DNA from: Rhodoferax sediminis | Lineage (GTDB): Bacteria; Pseudomonadota; Gammaproteobacteria; Burkholderiales; Burkholderiaceae_C | Direction of reading: 5' to 3' | DNA length: 64,000 nt | Assembly (NCBI RefSeq): GCF_006970865.1 | Contig: NZ_CP035503.1 | Coordinates: forward strand, 1,191,001-1,255,000 | Shown: positions 10,155 to 21,400 of the stretch, one piece after another | Position numbering within the stretch: the stretch's first letter is position 1 | Layout of the letters: every line of letters begins with the position of its first letter | Made by a program: the position numbers and the translations under genes | The notes under the pieces: generated by a model | What the model saw: only the letters and a program-made list of their open reading frames with translations | Told to the model about the DNA's origin: nothing | Databases searched by the model: none

Positions 10155-13100
10155 ATGCAGTATTGCCAGACATCCTTCACCCACGCGCCGCCACCGGTGC
10201 AGTTGCTGTCGAACGGCCGCTATACGGTGATGTTGAACGCTGCGGGCTCGGGCTATAGCAACTGGCGTGAATTCGCTGTGACCCGCTGGCGTGAAGATCC
10301 CATGGTCGACGGCTGGGGCAGCTACCTGCTGCTGCGCGATGAGGCCGTCCGCGGTGCGGTTTGGTCGGCAGGGCTGCAGCCCTGCGGCAAGGAGGCAGAT
10401 GACTATACGGCCTCGTTGTCAGATGGGCATGTCGGCATCACGCAGCGCAGCGGTACGCTGACCACCGCACTCGATGTGGCGGTCGCTTCTGATCGCGATG
10501 TCGAACTGCGCCGTGTCACGCTCACCAATCACGGCGAAATCCCGCGGCAGATCACGTTGACCTCGTATGCGGAATTGGTGCTCGGGCCGGCGGGCGCCGA
10601 TGCGGCCCATCCGGCGTTCTCCAAGATGTTTGTGCAGACGCAGTGGGTGGAGCAGGGCGGCATTCTTCTCGCGACGCGTCGGCGTCGCTCGCCGGACGAG
10701 CCCCAGGTGTGGGCAGCCCATGTGGCGATGGTCGAGGAAACTGACGGGGGCGTTTGCACGTTCGAAACGGATCGCATGCGCTTTCTCGGCCGTGGCCGCA
10801 CACTGCGCCACGCGCTGGCCATGGAGCCCGGTGCGGCGCTGTCAAACACCTGCGGGTGTGTGCTCGACCCGATCTTCAGCTTGCGCCGGCAGGTGTGCGT
10901 GGCGCCCGGCGCGAGCGTGCGGGTGGCGTTCTGGACCGCGCTGTCTGACTCGCGTGATGGCGCACTTGCGCTTGTGCAACCGCTGCGCGCAAGCGGTGCC
11001 TGCGAACAAGTGCTGGCGGGATCATTGGCTCGTGCTGCCGCAGAGCAGACGCGCCTGGGTATCGATGCCGTGCAGGCGGAGCGCTTTGAATATCTTGCCG
11101 GTGCCCTGATTTATGCCGACGGCCCCTTGCGGGCCCCTGCCGAGATGCTGGAGCGCGGCAGTGGTGGGCCACCTGTGCTTTGGAGCAGTGGCATTTCCGG
11201 TGACCGCCCCATCGTGCTGGCGCGCATGGCCGGCGAATCCGATCTGGCATGTCTGGATGAGTTGCTGCTGGCGCAGCAGTACTGGCAATCGAAGCGCCTG
11301 GGGGTTGATGTGGTGCTGCTCGACACCGTGGTCAGCGATGGCGATCCCCTGCATGCCTGGCTGGATGTGCGAATGCAGGCGCAGAATGCCCGGCTGAAGG
11401 CCGATCGCGAGGCCGTTGGCGCTACGGCATTCACGCTACGCGACACCCTTATTTCCGATGCGTTGCGCGCCGGCTTGACCACCGCCGCCCGCGTTGTGCT
11501 GGATGCGGAGCACGGTCTGCCTGCGCACGTCTCCAAAAAAGCCCACGACGACTGCGAACGGTCCACCGCACCGTCTGGCAATTCCTACCCCCCAACACAA
11601 GCGGCAGATGAGGACGTCACTTCCACTGTCCCAAGCCCGATTCCGAAACGCGAGTTCGACAATGGCACAGGGGGGTTCATCGAGTCCGGCCGCACTTATG
11701 CCATTACGCTCACCGGCGATCGCTGTACGCCGGCGCCTTGGGTCAACGTGATCGCCAACCCGTGCTTCGGCTTCCTGGTGTCAAGCGAGGGCGGCGGTTA
11801 TACGTGGGCACTCAACAGCCAGCAGAATCCGCTGACGCCCTGGCCCAACGATCCGGTCAGCGACACGCCGCATGAGGTGCTGTACCTTCGCGATGAGAAC
11901 AGCGGTGCCTTGTGGAGTGCGACGGCGTTGCCGATCCGTGTGTTGGACGCGACCTACACCGTGCTCCACGGCAAGGGCTATAGCCGCTTCGAACACCATG
12001 CGTATGGCGTCGACGTGGCGTTGTTGCAATTCGTGCCACCCGCAGATCCGGTCAAACTGTCGCGCCTGCGCCTGCGCAACCGTTCCTCGCGCGCACGCCG
12101 CCTGTCGGTGACCGGCTATGTGGAGTGGGCTCTGGGTGCAAATGGCACGGTGCCGGCGCCGTTCGTGGCAACCTCGTGCGATGCCGCGACCGGCGCGCTG
12201 TTCGCGCGCAATGCGTGGCGAGCAGAGTTCGGTGAGCGCATGGCGTTCATCGACCTGGGTGGGCGGCAGCAGTCATGTACCGGCGACCGCCAGGAGTTTC
12301 TCGGGCGCTATGGTGCGGTCGATCGTCCGGCCGCGCTGGCGCGCAGGGCTCCATTGTCGGGGCGCGTCGGCGCCGGGCTGAACCCCTGTGGGGCGCTGCA
12401 GACCTTCATTGATTTGGCGCCCGATGAGCAGGTCGACATTGTGTTCATGCTCGGCGACGCCGCTTCGAGCGATGAGGCGCGGGCGCTGGTTGAGAAATAT
12501 CGCACGACCGATCTTGACGCCGTGTTGGGTGACGTGCATGCGCAATGGGATGCGGTGTTGGAGACGGTGCAGGTGCGCACGCCGGATCGCGCGATGGATA
12601 TCCTGCTGAACGATTGGCTGCTGTATCAGGTGCTGGGTTGTCGGGTCTGGGCGCGCACGGCGTATTACCAGGCCAGCGGTGCCTATGGCTTTCGCGATCA
12701 GTTGCAGGATGTGATGGCGCTGTGCGTCAGCCGCCCCGACATTGCGCGCGAACACCTGCTGCGGGCGGCGGCGCGTCAGTTCAGGGAGGGTGATGTCCAG
12801 CATTGGTGGTTGCCGCCTTCAGGGCAGGGCATCCGCACCCGCATCAGCGATGACCGCATCTGGCTGGCGTATGTCGCGGCCCATTACGTCCAGACGACTG
12901 GCGATGCCGCTGTGCTGGACGAAAACCTGCCCTTTCTCGAGGGCGCTGCGATCAAGGCGGGCGACACCGATGCGTTTTATCAGCCTGGTGTTGCCAGCGA
13001 GCAAGCCAGTCTGTACGAGCACGCTGCGCGAGCCATCGATTCCAGCCTGACGTTGGGCCCCCATGGCCTGCCATTGATGGGCACCGGCGACTGGAATGAC

Positions 13101-14084
13101 GGCATGAACAACGTGGGCGCGCTGGGCCGCGGTGAAAGCGTCTGGCTAGCCTGGTTTTTGCTGGCCACGATGAATGCCTTCGCGCCCTTTGCCGACGCAC
13201 GCGGTGAGCATGCTCGTGCTGCCTCCTGGCACGGATATGCGGCGGCGTTAAGGAGCGCGCTCGAAGGCCCGGTGGGCTGGGATGGCGAGTGGTATCGGCG
13301 AGGCTACTACGACGATGGCACGGCACTCGGGTCGCACGATAGCGAGGAATGCCGAATCGACACGATTACGCAATCATGGAGCCTGATGTCAGGTGCCGCC
13401 GATCCGGGCCATGCCGCCCAGGCCATGGCCGCAGTCGACAAATACCTGGTCCAGCACGACGACAAGATCGCGCTGCTGTTCACGCCGCCCTTTGACCACA
13501 CGCCACTCAATCCCGGCTACATCAAAGGCTACCCGCCCGGGATTCGGGAAAACGGGGGGCAATACACGCATGGTGCGACTTGGTCAATTTTTGCCTGCAC
13601 GATGCTCGGGCAGGGAGACGGCGCCGGCGAATTGTTCAGCATCCTCAATCCCATCCGGCACAGCGCAACCGCCGATGCACTGGCGCGCTATCAGGTCGAG
13701 CCCTACGTAGCCTGCGCAGATGTCTATTCGGTGGCACCGTACATCGGGCGCGGTGGCTGGACCTGGTATACGGGCTCGGCCGGCTGGCTGTATCGCGGCG
13801 GACTGCAAGCCATCCTGGGGTTTTATTTGCAGGGTGATCAACTGCTGCTCAGCCCCTGCATTCCCAAGTCCTGGCCAGGCTACCGGATTGTGTATCGCCG
13901 TCGTGGCAACCAGGACACAATCACTCGTTACGAAATCACCGTGGAAAATCCGGCCGGCGTTAGTTGTGGCATCGCGTCCGTTGCACTCGATGGCGCGGCG
14001 CAAGTCAACGCCGCCCGCAACGTGGTTCGTATCCCGTTGCTCGACGATGGCCGGGCGCATCTGGTTCATCTTGTGCTTGGTTAA
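10155..14084 (+). CDS. stand-alone GH94-type glycoside phosphorylase / glycosyltransferase 36 family protein
   Basis: A 1309-residue protein that aligns along its length with the C-terminal half of the cyclic beta-1,2-glucan synthase encoded downstream, without the GT84 and membrane parts. An N-terminal GH94-like sandwich opens with LLSNGRYTVML and ITRWREDP. A second beta-sandwich and (alpha/alpha)6 barrel follow, with ANPCFGFLVSSEGGGYTW, GFRDQLQDVMAL, REGDVQHWW, and the catalytic-region motif GTGDWNDGMN (Asp979, Asp982). The end has RENGGQYTHGATW and GRGGWTWYTGSAGW. Known GH94 enzymes phosphorolyse beta-glucosides to glucose-1-phosphate; an oligo-beta-1,2-glucan substrate is likely from context but unproven. 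ATG 10155 has GGAG 10 bases upstream; a TTG at 10104 is an alternative. Confidence 0.85.
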   Translation: MQYCQTSFTHAPPPVQLLSNGRYTVMLNAAGSGYSNWREFAVTRWREDPMVDGWGSYLLLRDEAVRGAVWSAGLQPCGKEADDYTASLSDGHVGITQRSGTLTTALDVAVASDRDVELRRVTLTNHGEIPRQITLTSYAELVLGPAGADAAHPAFSKMFVQTQWVEQGGILLATRRRRSPDEPQVWAAHVAMVEETDGGVCTFETDRMRFLGRGRTLRHALAMEPGAALSNTCGCVLDPIFSLRRQVCVAPGASVRVAFWTALSDSRDGALALVQPLRASGACEQVLAGSLARAAAEQTRLGIDAVQAERFEYLAGALIYADGPLRAPAEMLERGSGGPPVLWSSGISGDRPIVLARMAGESDLACLDELLLAQQYWQSKRLGVDVVLLDTVVSDGDPLHAWLDVRMQAQNARLKADREAVGATAFTLRDTLISDALRAGLTTAARVVLDAEHGLPAHVSKKAHDDCERSTAPSGNSYPPTQAADEDVTSTVPSPIPKREFDNGTGGFIESGRTYAITLTGDRCTPAPWVNVIANPCFGFLVSSEGGGYTWALNSQQNPLTPWPNDPVSDTPHEVLYLRDENSGALWSATALPIRVLDATYTVLHGKGYSRFEHHAYGVDVALLQFVPPADPVKLSRLRLRNRSSRARRLSVTGYVEWALGANGTVPAPFVATSCDAATGALFARNAWRAEFGERMAFIDLGGRQQSCTGDRQEFLGRYGAVDRPAALARRAPLSGRVGAGLNPCGALQTFIDLAPDEQVDIVFMLGDAASSDEARALVEKYRTTDLDAVLGDVHAQWDAVLETVQVRTPDRAMDILLNDWLLYQVLGCRVWARTAYYQASGAYGFRDQLQDVMALCVSRPDIAREHLLRAAARQFREGDVQHWWLPPSGQGIRTRISDDRIWLAYVAAHYVQTTGDAAVLDENLPFLEGAAIKAGDTDAFYQPGVASEQASLYEHAARAIDSSLTLGPHGLPLMGTGDWNDGMNNVGALGRGESVWLAWFLLATMNAFAPFADARGEHARAASWHGYAAALRSALEGPVGWDGEWYRRGYYDDGTALGSHDSEECRIDTITQSWSLMSGAADPGHAAQAMAAVDKYLVQHDDKIALLFTPPFDHTPLNPGYIKGYPPGIRENGGQYTHGATWSIFACTMLGQGDGAGELFSILNPIRHSATADALARYQVEPYVACADVYSVAPYIGRGGWTWYTGSAGWLYRGGLQAILGFYLQGDQLLLSPCIPKSWPGYRIVYRRRGNQDTITRYEITVENPAGVSCGIASVALDGAAQVNAARNVVRIPLLDDGRAHLVHLVLG

Positions 14085-14378
14085 AGCATGATGCCCGACT
14101 GGGGCTGACATCCTGATGCGGGTGTCGTTTGGGTCCGGCTTTGTCAGTGGCGTCCTACGCCAGATTTCTCGCCTGACCGATGGGCGTACGGCCGGCAAGC
14201 CTATGGCCGGCGTGCGCGCCGCAAACGACACTCAACTCATCGGAGCCAATCCGCCCGCAGACCCTGTACCGAAGCAAGATGCAATGGTTAAAGGCCGCAC
14301 CGATTTGGCGAAGAAATGCTTGGGTTCGGCATGCCTGCCAATCCATCACTCCCAATCTTGTCATATGAAGGAAGAGCA
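14085..14378. other. intergenic region between GH94 and Cys-repeat protein genes
   Basis: Non-coding stretch of 294 bases. It contains a repeated GCCGGC hexamer around 14190-14210 that could form a weak hairpin, and it must hold the promoter of the following gene. An open frame running into that gene from upstream lacks a ribosome site and is not accepted as coding. Nothing else was recognised. Confidence 0.4.
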
Positions 14379-14963
14379 ATGAATAAACTCAACATCACCA
14401 TTAATGCAATCGCGCTTGCGGCAGGTCTGGTATTCAGTGCCGGTGCGATGGCGCAAACCATGTCCAAGAACGACTACAAGGCCGGCCAGAACAAGATATC
14501 AGCGGACTACAAGGCGGCCAAGACGGCCTGCGCATCATCCGCCGGCAATGCCAAAGATATCTGCATGGCCCAAGCCACAGGCAACGAGAAGACTGCGAAA
14601 GCCGAACTCGAAGCCAGCTACAAGCCCAGCCCCAAAACACGTTACGAGGCCCGTGAGGCCAAAGCAGATGCCGACTATGGGGTAGCCAAGGAGCGCTGCG
14701 ACGACGCCGCCGGCAACGCGAAGGACGTTTGCCTGAAACAAGCCAAGGCCGCGCAAGTCAGCGCCAAAGCCGACGCCAAGGCGCAGATGAAAACCACCGA
14801 CGCAAAGATGACGGCCAACGAGAAGTCCGCCGACGCGCATAAGGACGCAGCAGCCGACAAGAGTGACGCCGAGTACGCGGTGGCCAAGGAAAAATGCGAT
14901 ACGCAAGCGGGAGCAGCCAAGGACAACTGCCTGATGGAAGCCAAGGCGCGCTTCAGCAAGTAG
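14379..14963 (+). CDS. secreted Ala/Lys/Asp-rich protein with three C-x10-C repeats
   Basis: A 194-residue protein with a signal peptide (MNKLNITINAIALAAGLVFS, then AGAMAQ as the likely cleavage region), so probably periplasmic. The mature part is rich in Ala, Lys and Asp and is probably helical. It holds three copies of a unit of the form AK-x2-C-x3-AG-x-AKD-x-C, with Cys at 51/62, 107/118 and 173/184, each pair exactly 11 residues apart. The pairs could form disulfides or bind a ligand. Similar uncharacterised proteins occur in Burkholderiales, but no function is known to me. ATG 14379 follows GAAGGAAGAG; an upstream in-frame start would bury the signal peptide. Confidence 0.8.
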   Translation: MNKLNITINAIALAAGLVFSAGAMAQTMSKNDYKAGQNKISADYKAAKTACASSAGNAKDICMAQATGNEKTAKAELEASYKPSPKTRYEAREAKADADYGVAKERCDDAAGNAKDVCLKQAKAAQVSAKADAKAQMKTTDAKMTANEKSADAHKDAAADKSDAEYAVAKEKCDTQAGAAKDNCLMEAKARFSK

Positions 14964-14998
14964 TTAACCATGCCATTCAGGCATAAGCCCATCAATAC

Positions 14999-15032
14999 GG
15001 CGCATGGTCGCACTCAAATGTGACCATGCGCC
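14999..15032 (+). terminator. perfect 11-bp inverted repeat downstream of the Cys-repeat gene
   Basis: GGCGCATGGTC at 14999-15009 pairs perfectly with GACCATGCGCC at 15022-15032 around a 12-base loop in which CAC/GTG could also pair. It lies 35 bases past the stop of the Cys-repeat gene. There is no T tract after it, so it may be a Rho-independent terminator lacking its tail, an mRNA 3' stabiliser, or a protein site. Confidence 0.4.
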
Positions 15033-15224
15033 ATCAAGAGCGGGCTCCATAGGACTTGTCCTACACGCCGGAGCGTGACCGGACGACAGACGCCGGACCG
15101 TACTTTGAGTACGATTTATTCATCGTCTGGTAGCCGCTTGACATGCATGGCCCAAGCCGCGAACGCGAATTCCATTTTCGCAATTTTCCGCCCGGCTGTT
15201 TGCCGATTCGGAAGGAGAATTTTC

Positions 15225-15467
15225 ATGGGCACTCATATCACTGGCGCCACTCGCTGGAGCACTTCATCGTTTGGCGACGCCGCAGACACCTCCCCCGTGG
15301 AGTTATCGGCTTTAGGGAATCATCTGAACTTGTGCCAGGGTGCGCGCGGGCGCTTGTTCACTTTGCATTGCATCGCAGAAATCGCGAACCGCTTCATGGC
15401 GCCGCGCTTCGTGACGACGCTGGTTGTGATAGCGCTGGCCATCGGTCTTGGTTCCCTGGTGTTGTAA
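15225..15467 (+). CDS. putative small single-pass membrane protein upstream of glucan synthase
   Basis: An 80-residue reading frame with a strong AAGGAG ribosome site (15211-15216) eight bases before ATG 15225. Its C terminus is a clear hydrophobic helix, FVTTLVVIALAIGLGSLVL, ending right at the stop. The stop lies three bases before the ATG of the cyclic glucan synthase, so it could be translationally coupled to it. No homologous family is recognised. It could be a regulatory or assembly partner of the membrane synthase, or only an upstream leader frame that sets synthase translation. Confidence 0.45.
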   Translation: MGTHITGATRWSTSSFGDAADTSPVELSALGNHLNLCQGARGRLFTLHCIAEIANRFMAPRFVTTLVVIALAIGLGSLVL

Positions 15468-15470
15468 GGT

Positions 15471-18400
15471 ATGGCGCAACCCGAGTTGCTGCGCCTGATA
15501 CCAGATGCACCACGAGCTTTGCGCGACATTCTGGATGGTACGCGCGGGCCTGTTGAGCCGCCGCTCCGCTCCGAGATATTTGGCGCGCAGCGCTTTGCTC
15601 AACATGGCCGCAGTTTGGGAGAAACGCACCGCGCCGCCAGGTCCAGCTCCCCTGCGGCAACCTTTTTTCCGCGCCTGCAAAGCAACATCCAGACGCTGCG
15701 CGAAGCCCATCACTATCTTGGCGTGCAGGCGTCCACAGGCTACGACATCAGCCCGGCGGCCGAATGGCTGCTTGACAATTTTCACCTGATCGAAGCGCAG
15801 CTCAAAGAAATTCACGACGGACTTCCACGCCTGTATTTTCGTGCGCTGCCGGTGCTGCTGGATGAGCCGCTCGCCGGCTTGCCGCGTATCTATGGGGTGG
15901 CTTGGGCCTTCGTGGCGCATACCGACGGTGCGTTCGACGAGGATTTGCTGACGCAGTTTCTGTGTGCCTACCAGGAAACCCGGGATTTGAACCTGAGCGA
16001 GATGTGGGCACTGCCCACCACCTTGCGCGTCGTCCTGGTCGAGAACCTGCGTCGCCTGGCCGAACGTGTAGCGACCAACAAGGCGGCACGCGAAGTTGCG
16101 AACTTGTGCTGCGATCATATCGAGCGCTACACCCTGCACGCGCTTGACCAGTTGCTGGACCTGCTCAACCGGCGCGGGGTCGGCCGGGTGTTTCTGGCGC
16201 AGATGGCGCAGCGCCTGCAAGACCATCACACGACCAATCACGTGGGCTACCGCGAATGGCTGCACAGTGCGCTGCCCGACATGGCTGCAGCGCAGGCACA
16301 GCAAAGCGCCGACCAGGCCGCTGACAACCTGAGTGTGAGCAACGCAGTCAGATCGCTGCGCTCCATCGGCGATGCCGATTGGCCCGATATCGTCGCCCGC
16401 ACCAGTACGCTCATGCGGCTGATGCTGACTTCGGCGGTGTTCGAGGCCGAGAGCACCATCACGCGCGACCAGACGCTGCACGGCATCGAACTGCTGGCCC
16501 GGCGCACGGGTCGCAGCGAGACATCCGTGGCACAGACACTGCTCGATCTGATGCGGGCAGCCGACGTCACCCATGGCGATGCGGCAATGCCCAGGCACTG
16601 GTTGAGCGGCACAGGCCGGCCGGCACTCGTGGCCGCACTCGGCCTGCATGAGCGCATGGCGGTCCGGCGGCGGGCGTTGGCCCGCTGCGCGGCGCTACCC
16701 GTTTACCTGGGTTCGCTGCTGCTGGGTAGCGTGGGCGTTGTCGCGTGGATGCTGTTGCGCCATCACGGGGTGATCAGCGCAGGGGGCGCCCCACTGGAGT
16801 GGGCTCTGTTCGGCGCTGTACTGATGATGTTCCCGGCGTCTGAAGCGGTGGTGGCGGTGATCAACCGGCTCATCAGCGAGTCGGTCCGGCCGCAGCGCCT
16901 GCCCCGCCTGGCCCTGTCCAACGGTATACCGCCAGAGCACCGGGTGATGGTGGTGATTCCGGCCATGCTCACGACCGCTGCATCGAGTCGCGACCTGGTG
17001 CGCCGGCTGGAGCTGCACTACCTCGCCAACCCGGAACGCCATGCGCAGTTTGCGCTGCTGACCGATTGGGCCGACGCCGATGCATCGCACCTGGCTTCGG
17101 ACGACGCCTTGCTGGCCGGTGCGGTGCTGCAGGTCCGTGCGCTCAATGCTCGTTATCCCGGCGATGCCAGCGATGCCCCTCGCTTCATCGTGCTGCACAG
17201 GGAGCGCCATTTCAGCAAGACCGAACAGTGCTGGATCGGTTGGGAGAGGAAGCGCGGCAAACTGGAACTGCTCATCACGGGATTGATAGAAGATTCATCG
17301 GCCGCGTTTCTGGATTTGGGCGAAGACTCCCGTGTCGCGGCCGGCACGCAGTACGTCGTCACGCTCGACAGCGATACCCAATTGCCGCCGGGGCGGCTGC
17401 GCGAACTGGTGGGCGTGGCCGCGCACCAGCACAACCAGCCGCGTCTGGATGCCGGCGGGCGCGTCGTGGTGGCCGGTTATGGCATCTTGCAGCCCCGTAT
17501 CGTGACGCCATTGCCCGCACCCAGCAACGTCACGCTTTACCACTGGCTGTTCGCCGGACGGTGCGGCATCGACCCGTACAGTGCCGCAACCTCCGAGGTG
17601 TATCAGGATCTGTTTTCCGAGGGCACTTTCACCGGCAAAGGGTTGCTCAACGTGCGGGCGATGCATGCGGTACTGTCTGGGCGCCTGCCCGAGGGCCGGG
17701 TGCTCAGCCATGATTTGCTCGAAGGCTCGTTGGCGCGCTGCGCTGCGGTGACCGACATCACCGTCATCGAGGATGCACCGTTCCATGCCGACGTCGCGGC
17801 GTCGCGCGTGCACCGCTGGACGCGTGGTGACTGGCAGTTGCTGCCGTTTCTGCTGCATCCGATGCGCTACCCGCTTCGTGCCATCAACCGCTGGAAGATG
17901 TTCGATAACCTGCGCCGTTCGCTAGTAGCGCCCGTTTCGCTGGCGTTGTTGCTGCTGGCGCTGGCCGGCGTTGTTGTGTCCCCCTGGGCGGCGCTGGCGC
18001 TGGTGATGGCCGCATTTTCTGCCGGACCGCTGATGGGTGCCATTGCCGGTTTGTCGCCCACCCGTGACGACCTTGCGAAGCGTCATTTCTACCGTCAGGC
18101 AGGGGCGGACCTGGCACGTGCGTTTTTGGGAGGAGTGTGGCATTTGATCCAGTTATTGCAGGAGTCCCTGATGGCCGTGGATGCCATCGGGCGCGCGCTC
18201 TATCGCATGACCATCAGCCACCGCCGACTGCTGCAATGGACCACCGCTGCTGCTGCGCAGTCGGCGGCGAAGACGGGGCTCGCGGCGCTGACGCGCCAGC
18301 ATTGGAGGGCGCCGGTGGCGGCGTTGCTGCTGTTCGGTGGGCTGCATGCTGCGAATACGCCATATCCCTTGCTGGCGCTGACCTTGTGCGTGCTGTGGGC

Positions 18401-21400
18401 CGCATCGGCGCCATGGACCTGGTGGGTCAGCCGGGAGCGCCCGGCGCGCCAGGACGCTGCCCTGCCAGCCAGGGACCAAGCCTATCTGGAGGGCATAGCA
18501 CGTGACACCTGGCGTTTTTTTGAACGCAGCGTGGGACCCGGGGACAATCACCTGCCGCCTGACAACGTGCAGACCCTGCCGCATGATCTGGTGGCGCATC
18601 GCACCTCGCCCACCAACATGGGCCTGTACCTGCTGAGCGCGGCCTGCGCCCGCCAGTTTGGCTGGATCGGCACGCAAGAGTTGCTGGAGCGCCTGGAAGC
18701 GACGCTCGCCACGCTGGGCACTCTGCAGCGGTACCGCGGCCATTTTCTGAACTGGTACGACACGCAAACATGCGCGCCGCTGCTACCCATGTACGTGTCC
18801 ACCGTGGACAGCGGCAATCTCAGCGGCCACCTGCTCGCGGTGGCGCAGGCCTGCCTGGAGCTGGCGCTGGCGCCGCATGATGCGAGTGCGGCCCAGCGTG
18901 CCATTCGCGCTTCCAGGCAAAGGCTCGCGCCGCTGCTGGCAAGGCTGCCCGAGCTGGTGCCGGCGTTGCTGGGAGACGCTGCCCTGGCGCGTTTGCTGGC
19001 CCTGCCGGAGCCGCTGGCCGAGGGCCAACATAGCGCGGCGCAGATGGAGCGTCTGCTGCGCGAAGCCACCGATGATCTGGCCCGGCTGTTGCCCGGCAGT
19101 GCCGAGTTCACGGGTCCTGCCCACCCGACGCCTCGGGACGAGCTCGCCTGGTGCCTGGGTGATCACTTGGCAACGCTGCGTTCGGCGTGGCGGGACATTC
19201 GCGCCCACAGGACAACCGATGCCGCGACAGTGGGTGCAGGTGACACCGGCGTGCGCTTGCGAGCGCTGGCACGTGCCTGCGAGGAGTTGGCCTGGCAGCC
19301 GGACTTCCGCTTTCTGTACCACCGCAAGCGGCATCTGCTGCACATCGGCTACCGGGTTGAAGAACGGCAGCTGGACGCGAGTTTTTACGACCTGCTGGCA
19401 TCGGAATCGCGGCTGACCAGTTTGCTGGCCATCGGCAAGGGCGATGTACCGGTGCGCCACTGGGCCTCTCTGGGGCGGCTGTTCTATGCCATCGGCACCG
19501 ACGCCGGCCTGCGTTCCTGGTCCGGCTCGATGTTCGAATACCTGATGCCAACCCTGGTGCTCAATGAGCCATATGACAGCGTGTTGCGTGAAGCCGGCCA
19601 TGCGGCGGTTCTGGAGCAGATCGCCTTTGCCCAGGCGCGGGACGTGCCCTGGGGCATCTCGGAGTCGGCCTATGCCGGGCGCGACCACACGTTGGCCTAC
19701 CAGTATGCGCCGCAAGGCGTGCCCAGGCTGGCGCTGCGCCGCACCCCTGTTGACGAGTTGGTGATTACGCCCTACGCCACGGCACTGGCAGCGCAGATTG
19801 CACCGCACCGTGCGTGTCTCAACTTTGCGGCGCTGCAAGCCCTGGGCGCACGCGCGCGCTACGGGTTTATCGAGGCGCTGGACTTTTCCCCTGCGCGACA
19901 GGTGAATGACGAGGTATTCACGCCGGTGAGCACCTTCATGGCGCACCACCAGGGCATGAGTATCGTGGCGTTGGCCAATGTGTTGCTGGATGGCCCGGCG
20001 CAGCGCTGGGGCATGGCCAATGCGCATATCGAGGCGGTGGCCTCGCTGTTGCATGAGCGGGTCCCACGTGAAGTTTCAATGCTCCATGCACCGCCAATGG
20101 GCCCGCCGCCGCAGACGCTGCAACGGCGTGCCTTGGGGCTGCTGCGCGACGTGTCGCCGGGCGCTATGGCGGTGGAGCCCACCCATGTGCTCTCCAATGG
20201 TCGCTACAGCGTGTCGTTGCGCGCCAATGGCGCCGGCTGGAGCCGCCAGCGCGGGATCGGCATCACGCGCTGGCGTGACGATGCGCTGCGCGACGCCTAT
20301 GGGAGCTTCATCTATGTGCGCCAGGACCCGCAGTTGTATCCGGTCTCCATCACCCAGCACCCGGCCCCCGACCCGGCCGCGCACTACAGCAGCACCTACC
20401 ATGCCGACCGCGTGTGCTTCGACGCCGTCTGGCCCGAGTTCCAGGCTCACACCACGGTGTGGGTCAGCCCGGAGGACGATATAGAGTTCCGGCAGGTCGA
20501 ACTGCGTAACCTGAGCGGTCGCACGCTCGACATCGAGTTGATGTCGGCCTTCGACGTGACGCTGGCCGAGCCGCGCGCCGATGAAGACCACCCCGCGTTC
20601 ACCAGCCTGTTCGTGCGCGCGCAATGGCTGGCTGCACAGCAGGCGCTCCTGTTCGAGCGCAAGCCGCGCCTGCCCACCGAACAGGGATTGCAGGCAGCGC
20701 ATTTTCTGGCCGACACTGACCCGCAGGTCGTGAGCGTGCGGGTGCAGACGGATCGGCAATACTGGCGAGGCCGCAACCACGACGCAAGCCAGCCGCTGGC
20801 CTCTTTCGTGACCCTGCCGGCTGCCACCGAAGGCAGCGCGCAAGACATGACGCTCGATACCGGGCTGGACCCGGTGTGCGCCCTGGCCGTGCGCCTTCGC
20901 ATTGCGCCCGATGCCAAGGCACTGCTGACCTTTGCGACGGCCGCTTCCGACAACGGCGACACGCTGCGTGCCGTGATCGACAAGTACCGGCAACCCAGCC
21001 ACGTGCGCCGCGCCTCGCTGATGTCGGCTACGCTGGCCGGGATCCGCCTGGGGGCCCTGCACATCAGTCCGAGAAACTTCGCGGCCATTCAGACACTGAC
21101 CACGGCGCTGGTAATGAGCCTGACGCGTCCGCAGTCCAGCGAGAGCCGCTCCGGGGCCGCAGCCTCGGTGTGCGACCGGCGGCTGCTTTGGCGTTTCGGC
21201 ATCTCGGGCGATCGCCCCCTGGTCCTGGTGTCGGCGGGTGTGGCTCAAGGCCTGGGCATGCTGCGCTCGCTGGCCCAGGCCCTGAGCCTGTGGTCGTGGG
21301 GCGGTATCGCGTGCGACCTGGTCATCATCAATTCCGAACCGGCCTCGTACCTGATGGAGCTCCAGCGCGAGATTGCCGTGCTGCGCGAGCGCCATCTGGC

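Noticed and set aside
10030..10258. Short plus-strand frames in the divergent region before the GH94 gene
   Set aside because: They overlap the supported GH94 start and lack ribosome sites.
13549..13560. G6 run in the GH94 gene as another frameshift site
   Set aside because: The frame stays open through the conserved RENGGQY motif, so the run is correct.
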